Below are positions 51,493-60,297 of a stretch of 64,000 nt of DNA, piece by piece (the stretch's first letter is position 1; the number at the start of each line of letters is the position of its first letter). The stretch comes from an uncultured Lachnospiraceae bacterium (GTDB lineage Bacteria > Bacillota > Clostridia > Lachnospirales > Lachnospiraceae). Under the pieces are notes generated by a model that saw nothing but the letters and a program-made list of their open reading frames with translations, did not search any database and was not told the DNA's origin. The translations under genes were made by a program, and so were the position numbers. The stretch covers positions 248,001-312,000 of the forward strand of contig CAKRHW010000001.1 in assembly GCA_934339365.1 (NCBI GenBank), given 5' to 3'.

Positions 51493-52734
51493 TTAACTTC
51501 TGTAATCTGCATTAATCTTTACATAATCATAGGTCAAATCACAGCCCCATGCAGTTGCTGTCTCATTTCCCATTTTAATGTCTGCAATTGCCGTAACTTC
51601 CGGCTCTGATAAAATCTTAGTAGCTTCTTCTTCACTAAAATCAACTGCCGTACCATCTTTTGCAATCAGGATTTTCCCGGCTTTACTTTCAAACCATAAT
51701 TCAAACTGGTCCGGATCAAATTTTGCTCCTGAATATCCCATCGCACATAAAATTCTTCCCCAGTTTGCATCATGTCCAAAAATAGCCGCTTTTGTCAGTG
51801 ATGAAGTTACGATTGATTTACTAAGTGTGACTGCCTGTTCCTTACTCTCTGCACCAATTACCTTTACCTCAAACAATGCAGTTGCTCCTTCGCCATCTCC
51901 TGCAATCTTCTTAGCCAGTGTTACATTTACTTCATGTAATGCTTCCTTAAATGCCTGATAAGCTTCACCATCTTCTGTAATCTCACAATTTTGTGCTTCT
52001 CCATTTGCAAGTACTAAAACGGTATCATTCGTAGAAGTATCCCCGTCTACGGAAATCATATTATAAGTATCTGTCACATCTTCTTTTAATGCTTTTGTTA
52101 ACATTTCCTTCGAAATTGCAGTATCGGTTGTAATAAATGCAAGCATTGTACACATATTCGGATGAATCATTCCAGAACCCTTACACATACCTCCTACTGT
52201 ACAGGTAACCCCGTTCACTTCAAACTGAACTGCCACCTCTTTCTCTACAGTGTCTGTTGTCATAATCGCCTGTGCCGCTAAATGACCATCTGCAAAAGAA
52301 TCTCCTAACTGATGCGTCAATCCTGTTATTCCTTTTAAAATAACATCCATCGGCAACTGTTTTCCAATAACTCCTGTGGAGGCCACAAGTACATTCTGCA
52401 TGGTATAATCTGTATGATACTTCTCATTCAGCTGTCTGGCTGTCTCTGATGCGATATCTTTACAGTATCCATATCCTTCTGCACCGGTACATGCATTGGC
52501 AACTCCGCTGTTTACTACAACTGCACTTGCCGATGCTGAATTCTCACATACTTCCCGGTCCCAGATAACCGGTGCTGCTTTTACCAGATTCGTTGTAAAT
52601 GTTCCTGCAACATGACATGGCTTGTCACTATAAACCATAGCCATATCCTTAATTCCCGGTTTCTTAATTCCTGCTTCTAATCCTGTTGCAAAAAAACCCT
52701 TTGCAGCAGTTACTCCACCTTCCACTTTTTTCAT
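51493..52734 (-). CDS. argJ: Bifunctional ornithine acetyltransferase / N-acetylglutamate synthase
   Basis: ArgJ recycles the acetyl group from acetylornithine to glutamate; bifunctional forms also use acetyl-CoA. The sequence shows GGVTAAKGFFATGLEAGIKK, the self-cleavage region with the nucleophile Thr in CKGSGMIHPNMCTMLAFITTD (TMLAF), and GHDANWGRILCAMGYSGA near the C-terminus. 413 residues. Monofunctional versus bifunctional activity cannot be read from sequence; no separate argA or argE lies in the window, and argC is absent here too. GAGG upstream of the ATG at 52734; divergent from argG. Confidence 0.95.
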   Translation of the reverse strand: MKKVEGGVTAAKGFFATGLEAGIKKPGIKDMAMVYSDKPCHVAGTFTTNLVKAAPVIWDREVCENSASASAVVVNSGVANACTGAEGYGYCKDIASETARQLNEKYHTDYTMQNVLVASTGVIGKQLPMDVILKGITGLTHQLGDSFADGHLAAQAIMTTDTVEKEVAVQFEVNGVTCTVGGMCKGSGMIHPNMCTMLAFITTDTAISKEMLTKALKEDVTDTYNMISVDGDTSTNDTVLVLANGEAQNCEITEDGEAYQAFKEALHEVNVTLAKKIAGDGEGATALFEVKVIGAESKEQAVTLSKSIVTSSLTKAAIFGHDANWGRILCAMGYSGAKFDPDQFELWFESKAGKILIAKDGTAVDFSEEEATKILSEPEVTAIADIKMGNETATAWGCDLTYDYVKINADYRS

Positions 52735-53117
52735 GATACATCCTCATTTCTGCACTGCATTTTCTTTTCTATCTTCTTTTTCTTCATGACAAGCAGTACT
52801 TTATCATAAAACTTATGCAACCATTATAATACGATGTTTTTCTTTTTTCCACCTGTTTTTACAAACGACACTTTTGTTTTTCTTTTTTCGCTTTTGCCGT
52901 CTTTCCTGTTTTCCGATAGAATGAATAAATATTAATTATATTCAAGGATTATACACTCTTTTTGCATATTATGCAAGCTTTTTTCCATTTTATGCATATT
53001 TATATAAATTTCTATTGCTTTTTACTTATATATAAGGTATATTTATGATACTAGGTTCAAAAAGCATACATCTTTTTGATCCCAATATCATTATAAAGGA
53101 TAAAGGAGAACGAGAAT
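52735..53117. promoter_or_regulatory. Divergent argJ/argG control region with ArgR-like palindromes
   Basis: This 383-bp A/T-rich gap separates the divergent argJBD and argG units. It holds palindromes resembling ArgR/AhrC boxes: TGAATA...TATTCA over 52922-52944; a perfect TTGCATA-T-TATGCAA at 52962-52976; TATGCATA at 52991-52998; and a TGCATAAGTTTTATGA-like site (minus strand) near 52803-52818. On the minus strand a TATAAT at 52823-52828 could be the argJ -10 box, without a clear -35. ArgR control is inferred from resemblance and context. Confidence 0.55.
53015..53043 (+). promoter_or_regulatory. Putative promoter of argG
   Basis: TTGCTT (53015-53020) and TATATT (53038-53043) are 17 bases apart, just downstream of the palindromes at 52962-52998. 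AAAGGAG lies before the argG start. Confidence 0.55.
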
Positions 53118-54344
53118 ATGAACGAAAAAGTTGTTTTAGCCTATTCAGGCGGATTAGACACGACAGCTATTATTCCATGGTTAAAAGAGCACTTTGGATA
53201 CGATGTTATCTGTTGTTGTGTGAACTGTGGACAGGGAGAAGAATTAGACGGATTAGAGGAAAGAGCAAAACTTTCCGGTGCATCTAAGCTTTATATCGAA
53301 GATATCGTAGATGATTTCTGTGATAATTACATTGTACCTTGTGTACAGGCCAATGCAATTTATGAGAACAAATACCTTTTAGGTACTTCTATGGCTCGTC
53401 CTGCAATTGCCAAAAAATTAGTTGAGATTGCAAGAAAAGAAAACGCAGTTGCCATTTGCCATGGTGCTACCGGTAAGGGAAATGACCAGATTCGTTTTGA
53501 ACTTGGTATCAGAGCTCTTGCTCCTGATATTAAGATTATTGCTCCATGGAGAATGACAGATGTCTGGACTATGCAGTCTCGTGAAGACGAAATTGAATAC
53601 TGCAAGCAGCATGGAATCCACTTACCATTCTCTACAGATTCTAGTTACAGTCGTGACCGTAACTTATGGCACATCAGCCACGAAGGTCTTGAACTCGAAG
53701 ATCCTGCTAACGAGCCAAACTACGATCATTTATTAGTCCTTGGTGTTTCACCGGAAAAGGCTCCTGATGAAGGCGAATATGTAACAATGACTTTTGAAGG
53801 TGGTGTTCCTAAGACATTAAATGGAAAAGCCATGAAGGTTTCTGAAATTATCACTGAGTTAAACCGCTTAGGTGGAAAACATGGTATTGGTATTGTAGAT
53901 ATCGTAGAAAACCGAGTTGTTGGTATGAAATCACGTGGTGTTTATGAAACTCCAGGTGGAACAATCTTAATGGAAGCTCACCAGCAGTTAGAAGAATTAA
54001 TTCTTGACCGCGAGACAACAAAAGCGAAAAAAGATATGGCAAACCTTTTCTCTCAAATCGTATACGAAGGAAAATGGTTCACACCACTTCGTGAAGCAGT
54101 TCAGGCTTTCGTTGAATCAACACAGAAATACGTAACGGGTGAAGTAAAATTCAAACTTTACAAAGGTAACATTATCAAAGCCGGAACAACTTCTCCTTAT
54201 TCATTATACAGTGAATCTCTTGCATCCTTTACAACCGGTGATTTATATGATCATCATGACGCAGATGGATTTATCAATTTATTTGGTCTTCCATTAAAGG
54301 TTCGTGCTATGAAGATGGCTGAAGTAGAAAAAAAGAATAAATAA
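53118..54344 (+). CDS. argG: Argininosuccinate synthase
   Basis: Joins citrulline and aspartate with ATP to form argininosuccinate. The N-terminal P-loop AYSGGLDTTAIIPWL, the GATGKGNDQIRFE and STDSSYSRDRNLWHISHEG blocks are diagnostic. 408 residues. argH does not follow; a strong terminator does. Divergent from argJ-argB-argD and probably co-regulated through the shared intergenic region. Confidence 0.97.
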   Translation: MNEKVVLAYSGGLDTTAIIPWLKEHFGYDVICCCVNCGQGEELDGLEERAKLSGASKLYIEDIVDDFCDNYIVPCVQANAIYENKYLLGTSMARPAIAKKLVEIARKENAVAICHGATGKGNDQIRFELGIRALAPDIKIIAPWRMTDVWTMQSREDEIEYCKQHGIHLPFSTDSSYSRDRNLWHISHEGLELEDPANEPNYDHLLVLGVSPEKAPDEGEYVTMTFEGGVPKTLNGKAMKVSEIITELNRLGGKHGIGIVDIVENRVVGMKSRGVYETPGGTILMEAHQQLEELILDRETTKAKKDMANLFSQIVYEGKWFTPLREAVQAFVESTQKYVTGEVKFKLYKGNIIKAGTTSPYSLYSESLASFTTGDLYDHHDADGFINLFGLPLKVRAMKMAEVEKKNK

Positions 54345-54353
54345 TCTGAAATC

Positions 54354-54402
54354 AAAAAAATGCTTATCCGTTCGATGGAACGAATAAGCATTTTCTTTTT
54401 TT
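54354..54402 (+). terminator. Bidirectional terminator between argG and the antiporter gene
   Basis: TGCTTATCCGTTC and GAACGAATAAGCA form a 13-bp stem with one mismatch and a four-base loop, flanked by seven A residues and a T-rich run. It serves argG on the plus strand and the convergent antiporter operon on the minus strand. Confidence 0.93.
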
Positions 54403-54406
54403 GTAT

Positions 54407-55654
54407 TTATCTGTCGTTTTCTGACTTTTCATAGAAAGACTGTACGGTCTGATTATCCGGTACGGTCTGTGTCGGTCCTTTTTTAAATACGACTTTTAAT
54501 AAAATTGGTGTAATGATGGTTGTAATTACTACCATAATGATAATCGGTCCTAAGAAATCTGATCCAATTAAACCAATGGAATTTCCTTTATTTGCAACAA
54601 TTAATGCAACTTCACCTCTTGAAATCATACCGACTCCAATTCGTACACACTGATAATTTTCATATCCACACATCTTAGCACCTAATCCACATCCTAGTAT
54701 CTTTGTTAAAATAGCAATGATCACTAAGATAACGGTAAATCCAATAATCATTCCTGACATCTTAGGAAGTTCTACTTTTAATCCGATACTTGCAAAAAAT
54801 ACCGGTGATAACAGAAGGTATGACAATGTGTCAAATTTCTCCTGTACATAGGTAGATCGCTGTGTGTTAGAAATAATCAAACCGGCAATAAAAGCACCCG
54901 TAATATCTGCAACTCCAAAAAATGCTTCTGCTACATAGGACATAACCAGACAGAAGACAAACGCTACAATCGTATGGCGATGCATGGCTTTATCTGCTGA
55001 CTCCGTCCAGTGCTTATAAATCTTATAAAAGATAAATCCAACGACTCCTGAGAAAATGAAGAATCCAACAATCTTTAATAAGACACTTACAATATTTACC
55101 GAAGAATCTGCAAGGCTTGTCACAATCGTTAATGCAATGATTCCTAAAATATCATCAATAATTGCTGCTCCAAGAATCGCATTCCCAGAACGTGTTTTTA
55201 ACTTTCCTAATTCTTTTAATGTTTCTACTGTAATACTAACTGATGTTGCTGTAAGGATGACACCTAAAAATATATTTTGAAGTAATAATGTTCCATTCGC
55301 ATCTGACTCAATAATTCCCGGACGGTTAAAAATAAAGCCTACCAGCAGTCCGCCTAAAAGCGGAACAATGACACCAATCAGTGCAATGACAAAGGATGCT
55401 TTTCCTGTTTTCTTTAATTCCTGAATATCTGTCTCAAGTCCTGCACAGAACATAAGAACAATTACTCCGATTTCTGCTATCTCCTGTATAAATGTAGTTT
55501 CCTGAATCAGTCCAAAGACTGCAGGACCTAACAACAGTCCTGCTAACAATGCTCCAACTACCTGTGGCATCTGTACCTTTTTTGTTGCAAGTCCTAACAG
55601 CTTTGTACATAATAAAATCACTGCAAGATCTAGCAAATACTTATAACTTTCCAT
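54407..55654 (-). CDS. Cation:proton antiporter (CPA2/Kef type)
   Basis: A 415-residue integral membrane protein with 12-13 predicted helices of the Na+/H+ exchanger fold. MPQVVGALLAGLLLGPAVFG, ILTATSVSITVETLKELGKL and AAIIDDILGIIALTI (with the paired aspartates that carry ions) are typical. There is no C-terminal TrkA-N/C regulatory domain, so it is the short form. Transported cation (Na+ or K+) is not predictable. Last gene of the apparent HAD-HAD-small protein-YfhO-antiporter operon. Confidence 0.9.
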   Translation of the reverse strand: MESYKYLLDLAVILLCTKLLGLATKKVQMPQVVGALLAGLLLGPAVFGLIQETTFIQEIAEIGVIVLMFCAGLETDIQELKKTGKASFVIALIGVIVPLLGGLLVGFIFNRPGIIESDANGTLLLQNIFLGVILTATSVSITVETLKELGKLKTRSGNAILGAAIIDDILGIIALTIVTSLADSSVNIVSVLLKIVGFFIFSGVVGFIFYKIYKHWTESADKAMHRHTIVAFVFCLVMSYVAEAFFGVADITGAFIAGLIISNTQRSTYVQEKFDTLSYLLLSPVFFASIGLKVELPKMSGMIIGFTVILVIIAILTKILGCGLGAKMCGYENYQCVRIGVGMISRGEVALIVANKGNSIGLIGSDFLGPIIIMVVITTIITPILLKVVFKKGPTQTVPDNQTVQSFYEKSENDR

Positions 55655-55673
55655 TTGTATTCCTCTTTTCTTT

Positions 55674-58385
55674 TTAATCTAAATCTTTTCCCTGTGACTT
55701 TTCTTTCCCATTTTTCTTTCCATCTGTTTTGTTCTGACTCTCTTTTTCTTCCTTTTCCTCGTTACGCACTCTTTCTCTGGCAGCCTGAATTCTTGCAATT
55801 CTTTCTCTTGCCATTTTTTCTGCTTTCTTCTTTCGGAATGACAGAACCACCAAGCCAATAACAATCAGAAGACTCATCACACTGATAACAATTCCGATTG
55901 TCTGTCCTCCCGGACGATACTTAAATTCAATCTCATGTGTTCCTGCGGATACCGGAATCGTAAGCATTCCTTCTTTTAATGCAGAGGTTTTTACTTTCTT
56001 TCCATCTACATAAGCACTCCAGCCCTTATCATAAGAAATAGATGTATATAAAAGTCCGTCCTGTTTTGCGGTTACCTTACCACAAACATCATTATCCTCG
56101 AACTTTGTAACCTGCAGCCCTTCATCATTTAATAAGTTATAAGCATTGATAAAGTTTGCATGATTAAATCCATAAATATAAGCCTGAACTGCCTTTGCAC
56201 TATCTTCTCCACCTGCCTGAATCTGAACAGACTGTCCTGCAGTCACATTTCCGATTCTGACAATATATGGCTTTTTCATGTTGTCATATGTCTTTGTATA
56301 AGCAAGGGATCCATCTTCATTATACACATATGCATTGATTGTCTGAATCTCTTTGGTAATCAGATCAAAATATACATCCGTATCTGCTACAATCGTTGCT
56401 CTTACAGATGTTCCATCCTGCGTACCATCAATCTGATCAAATACATCAGCTGCACCACATGCGGCTTTTACAAATGAATTCTGTACATAGAAAGGATTTG
56501 TTCCATCAAATTCCCAGTTTGCACTGATATTAGAATCCACCATAAATCCTAATGGCAATGTATAATTGTTCTTATACAGATATACATATGGAGCTTCTAC
56601 GGTAGAAGTCGAATCTGACCCCTTATCCTCCTGCTGCTGTCCAACCAGAGTTGTCAGATCAGAATCTGCATTCATCGCATTACTAAATACATATTTGACA
56701 GAGAAAAGAGATTCCGTCAATGGTGTATGACCATAATAACTATATGCATTATAAGATTCCTCAAATCCTAATTTTGTATAATAATCACTTGTTCCCTTTG
56801 ATGCCATAGAAGAAAAGATTGACATTCCATGATATCCATGCCAGGTCGCATCATTTTTGGTTCTTCTGTTATATTTTTCCATACGGAAAAACTTCGTATC
56901 TGAATCTTTTTCCGCCTGTTTTGCTAAATTCTCAATCGCTGCATTATCTTTTACATATGCAGTTCGATTTGTGGTACTAAGTGCAGTCGTATTCCAGTTT
57001 ATAATCACTTCCGAAACACAGACAACATATACAAGATACACAACGATTTTGTGATTCTTTTTTAAAGCACGATATGCAAATATCGCAATCAGATATAATG
57101 TGATAAATGCAAGGCTATAATAAATAATCTTAAATGTATATTTATCTGTATTTACAAACATCTGCTCAATCATACATGATAACGCCACAACAATTCCATA
57201 TACGGTAAGAATCTGCTTATTCGTATACTCTTTAATTCCACGAATTCCTTCGTATGCCATGACAAGAATCAGGAAAATATAAATAAATGATTCTCTTGCC
57301 GGAAGACTGTTTGGAAAATGGAATCCATGCCAGATATAATTTGGAATATTCATGCTAAAGCTTAATAACATGATGACAATTAAAACTGTTTTTCCAACAC
57401 GTTCCTTCATGGAAATCTTCTTATTCAGCCAGAATAGTGGTACTGCAAGAAATGCCGCTACGGTACAATATAAGTTCGGATCGTGTGCTTCAAATACTGC
57501 AACCGGTACATCTATGTAAGATCTAGATAGCATAAAGAACATTGTAAAGTAATTACTTAATTTCCAGTCGAATGTAAAATCTCCTGAAGCGGTTCCCATC
57601 AAAGCAACTGCTGCCGGAATTACCATACATGCTGCTAACCCACCTGCAAGAGCAGAATATAGTCCGAACCGGACAATTTTTCTTACAAAATAAAATGGTG
57701 TTCCATCTGGTTTGGTTACAATCATCATATAAATAAAATATAGAACACTGAAAATGCAAAGCATAATTCCAATGTAATAATTTGAAAAAATAGCAACTCC
57801 TAATGCAATACAATACATCAGGCTCTTATTTTCTTTGACCAGTTTTTCTAGGCCTAATATAATAATTGGAAGCAATACCAGGCAGTCTAACCACATAATA
57901 TTCCAGTTAAATGCAGCCAGATACGAAGACATTGCATAAAAAATTCCAAAGATACCAATTACAATATTCTTAGATTCAAATTTCTTTGAAAGGTAATATG
58001 TAAAAGTAAAACTAGAAAGTCCCATTTTAAGAATAATGAGAATACTCATTAACTCAATAATATGTGCACTGTTAAATGCACCTAAAATGATATTCATTGG
58101 ACTTGCTAAATAATATGCTGCTAACGCTGTAAAATTCACACCCATTCCAATGTTCCATGAATAAGACAGGCTCTGACCACTTGCAAGCTTTCTTGCGAGT
58201 TCTCTGTAAAACGGAGCATATTGATGATACATATCACTTCTTAAATACATCTCATCTCCAAAAGGATAAATATTACGTATATTGTACAGTTCTGCCATAA
58301 TTAAAACCGGAATCAGAAATGCAAGAAAATATACGGCATTTTCCTTTATAAATTTCCATAAGTTCTTTTCTTTTTTTTCGGACAT
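55674..58385 (-). CDS. YfhO family multi-helix membrane protein
   Basis: A 903-residue protein with about 12 transmembrane helices in the N-terminal 460 residues, a long extracytoplasmic C-terminal domain and a final helix (TIGIVISVMSLLIVIGLVVL) followed by a very basic/acidic tail. YfhO proteins have a GT-C-like fold and in Listeria and Bacillus are linked to glycosylation of teichoic acids or surface polymers. The N-terminal PFGDEMYLRSDMYHQYAPF segment has the acidic residues typical of the first loop. Substrate here is unknown. AAGGAGG before the ATG at 58385; 12 bases after the small acidic gene. Confidence 0.85.
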   Translation of the reverse strand: MSEKKEKNLWKFIKENAVYFLAFLIPVLIMAELYNIRNIYPFGDEMYLRSDMYHQYAPFYRELARKLASGQSLSYSWNIGMGVNFTALAAYYLASPMNIILGAFNSAHIIELMSILIILKMGLSSFTFTYYLSKKFESKNIVIGIFGIFYAMSSYLAAFNWNIMWLDCLVLLPIIILGLEKLVKENKSLMYCIALGVAIFSNYYIGIMLCIFSVLYFIYMMIVTKPDGTPFYFVRKIVRFGLYSALAGGLAACMVIPAAVALMGTASGDFTFDWKLSNYFTMFFMLSRSYIDVPVAVFEAHDPNLYCTVAAFLAVPLFWLNKKISMKERVGKTVLIVIMLLSFSMNIPNYIWHGFHFPNSLPARESFIYIFLILVMAYEGIRGIKEYTNKQILTVYGIVVALSCMIEQMFVNTDKYTFKIIYYSLAFITLYLIAIFAYRALKKNHKIVVYLVYVVCVSEVIINWNTTALSTTNRTAYVKDNAAIENLAKQAEKDSDTKFFRMEKYNRRTKNDATWHGYHGMSIFSSMASKGTSDYYTKLGFEESYNAYSYYGHTPLTESLFSVKYVFSNAMNADSDLTTLVGQQQEDKGSDSTSTVEAPYVYLYKNNYTLPLGFMVDSNISANWEFDGTNPFYVQNSFVKAACGAADVFDQIDGTQDGTSVRATIVADTDVYFDLITKEIQTINAYVYNEDGSLAYTKTYDNMKKPYIVRIGNVTAGQSVQIQAGGEDSAKAVQAYIYGFNHANFINAYNLLNDEGLQVTKFEDNDVCGKVTAKQDGLLYTSISYDKGWSAYVDGKKVKTSALKEGMLTIPVSAGTHEIEFKYRPGGQTIGIVISVMSLLIVIGLVVLSFRKKKAEKMARERIARIQAARERVRNEEKEEKESQNKTDGKKNGKEKSQGKDLD

Positions 58386-58397
58386 TCTTTCCTCCTT

Positions 58398-58661
58398 TTA
58401 TGCTTCTACTAATAAGTATTTTCCATCTGGCATTCGAAACACTTCTGCTGAATCTAGAATCTCTTCATCATCCATCCCTACAGCATCCATACCATTTTGT
58501 TCAAAATAGTCTCTGATGTCATCCACACAATCAAACACCTGTGCATAACAATCCTCTAAAAATGACATTGCTTCTTCTACTGTCTCTGCCACCGGCTCAT
58601 CAAACAATTGTTCCTGTTTATCTAAAAAAGCCTGTGCATACATTCTTTCATTTTCATCCAT
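58398..58661 (-). CDS. Small acidic protein of unknown function
   Basis: An 87-residue strongly acidic protein (many Asp/Glu, few basic residues) with no signal peptide or membrane segment. It reads as mostly helical (AFLDKQEQLFDEPVAETVEEAMSFLEDC) with a C-terminal EVFRMPDGKYLLVEA strand-turn-strand. I do not recognise the family. GGAGAGG precedes the ATG and it is closely packed between the HAD genes and yfhO, so it is very probably translated. Confidence 0.75.
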   Translation of the reverse strand: MDENERMYAQAFLDKQEQLFDEPVAETVEEAMSFLEDCYAQVFDCVDDIRDYFEQNGMDAVGMDDEEILDSAEVFRMPDGKYLLVEA

Positions 58662-58692
58662 AAAAACCTCTCCTTCCTTCTTTTGTCTCAGA

Positions 58693-59472
58693 CTAACGCA
58701 TTCTTAATACATCATTTAGAATTGATTCTACATTTGGTGTAATATGTTTTGCGATCTTACGAATCTCACCATCTGCATCTTGCATAGCATAGCTGTAATA
58801 AGATTCCTCAAACATATCCACGTCATTGTAACTATCGCCAAATGTCATGGTTCCATCTTTTGTCACATCAAACAATTTTTGAAGTATGACTAAGGCATTC
58901 CCCTTATTTACAAATAAATTGGTAAAATCCATCCAGCATTTTCCTGAAACCGTCGTCTTTAATTTTTCTCCCCAGCGATTTAAAAAATAATCACTGTCAT
59001 AATTAATTCCATTCTCATTATATATTGAAATTTTAAGAAATGGCTCATTCACTTCTTCTAGGTTCTGAATCAATGTTACTTTATTCCCAATGTGATTTTG
59101 CACATGATCTACAAACTTCTCACTCTTTGGCATTAAATAACAAGTCTTCTCTCCTGACAAAACAAATTCACAATTTTTTCTCTGATAAATATCTTTTAAC
59201 AGCTCTATCCCTAAATACCGGTCTAAAGGTGTTTTGCTTACTGTTTTTTCTTTATATTTAATTAAGGCACCATTTTCACAGATATAAGCAATATCATCAT
59301 GAACCTCTGAAAAAAGATTTTTCAAATTCTCATATTGTCTTCCACTGGCAGCTGCAAACATGATTCCTTTTTCTTTTAGCTTTCTAATTGCCTCTATTGC
59401 TTCTAAGCTGATTTTTGTTGCTCCATTCTGTAACAACGTTCCATCTACATCACTTGCAATTAAATAAATCAT
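58693..59472 (-). CDS. HAD-superfamily (Cof-type, IIB) hydrolase
   Basis: A 259-residue cytosolic phosphatase of the Cof/HAD-IIB class. Motif I is ASDVDGTLLQNG, motif II lies in AAASGRQYENL, and motifs III/IV are GNALVILQKLF and FGDSYNDVDMFEES. The C2B cap lies between. Members dephosphorylate sugar phosphates, FMN or pyridoxal phosphate; specificity is not visible. Its start overlaps the stop of the upstream HAD gene by four bases, implying translational coupling. Confidence 0.9.
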   Translation of the reverse strand: MIYLIASDVDGTLLQNGATKISLEAIEAIRKLKEKGIMFAAASGRQYENLKNLFSEVHDDIAYICENGALIKYKEKTVSKTPLDRYLGIELLKDIYQRKNCEFVLSGEKTCYLMPKSEKFVDHVQNHIGNKVTLIQNLEEVNEPFLKISIYNENGINYDSDYFLNRWGEKLKTTVSGKCWMDFTNLFVNKGNALVILQKLFDVTKDGTMTFGDSYNDVDMFEESYYSYAMQDADGEIRKIAKHITPNVESILNDVLRMR

Positions 59473-60170
59473 TGTCCCATTCCTTTCCTCTTTTCTTTCT
59501 CTCTCTCACATGACGAGTCGATCAGACGAAGTAACTCCTGTGGCTGATCGATAATCGCATATGGATGACACTGCTGCAGTTCTTCTCTTAACCGAAATCC
59601 CCATGTCACACCGATTGTAATTGCATGTGCATTTCTTCCCGTCTGCATGTCTGTATTCGTATCTCCCATATAAATACACTGGTCCGGCTGAATCTTCCAT
59701 TCTTTCAGAATCAGTGCAACTCCTGACGGATCTGGTTTTTTCGGAATTCCTTCCCTTCGTCCTGCCACATATTGAAACATTCCTTCCGGGAAAAAACGTG
59801 CAATCATATCTTTTACATTCTGATCATCCTTATTCGACAGCACCGCTAACTTCATTCCCTTCTGCTGTAAATTCTGTAACAAATCTACGATACCATCATA
59901 AGGTTTCACATGATACATACATCCCTCTTGAAATAACTTTGTATAAGTCTCTATGACCCGGTTTAAGTATGTTCCCTGTTCATCTCCAGATGCCTTCAAT
60001 GCCCGGCGTAAAAGTTCTACCTGTCCATCTCCGGCAAAATAATTATATTTTTCTGTTGCATGCCCAGAAAATCCATACGCTTCTAATGCCTGATTTGCAC
60101 ATCTTGCAATCGACTCTACTGTGTCAAGCAAAGTCCCGTCTAAATCAAATATGCATCCTTGAACTTTCAC
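59469..60170 (-). CDS. HAD-IA phosphatase (phosphoglycolate phosphatase-like)
   Basis: A 233-residue HAD-IA hydrolase: motif I IFDLDGTLLDTV, a helical C1 cap, motif II AVLSNKDDQ, Lys in PKKPDPSG and motif IV YMGDTNTDMQTGRNA. The layout resembles Gph/PgP phosphatases that clear 2-phosphoglycolate, and also pyrophosphatase PpaX; the true substrate is unknown. The start codon is GTG at 60170 with GGAGG six bases upstream. First gene of a five-gene leftward operon from the promoter at 60263-60291. Confidence 0.88.
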   Translation of the reverse strand: MKVQGCIFDLDGTLLDTVESIARCANQALEAYGFSGHATEKYNYFAGDGQVELLRRALKASGDEQGTYLNRVIETYTKLFQEGCMYHVKPYDGIVDLLQNLQQKGMKLAVLSNKDDQNVKDMIARFFPEGMFQYVAGRREGIPKKPDPSGVALILKEWKIQPDQCIYMGDTNTDMQTGRNAHAITIGVTWGFRLREELQQCHPYAIIDQPQELLRLIDSSCEREKEKRKGMGQ

Positions 60171-60262
60171 TTTATCCTCCTAAATCGTATCTTATTTTTC
60201 TTCTATGGTGTTAAGAAAAATCGATAAAAATCTCCTTAAACTTCCATTTGTTCAACATTGTG

Positions 60263-60291
60263 ATTATAAAATCTAATGAAGAAAAAATCAA
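60263..60291 (-). promoter_or_regulatory. SigA promoter of the HAD-HAD-yfhO-antiporter operon
   Basis: TTGATT (60286-60291) and a perfect TATAAT (60263-60268) are 17 bases apart on the minus strand, in the 127-base gap after the ABC transporter genes. Confidence 0.7.
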
Positions 60292-60297
60292 TACCTT

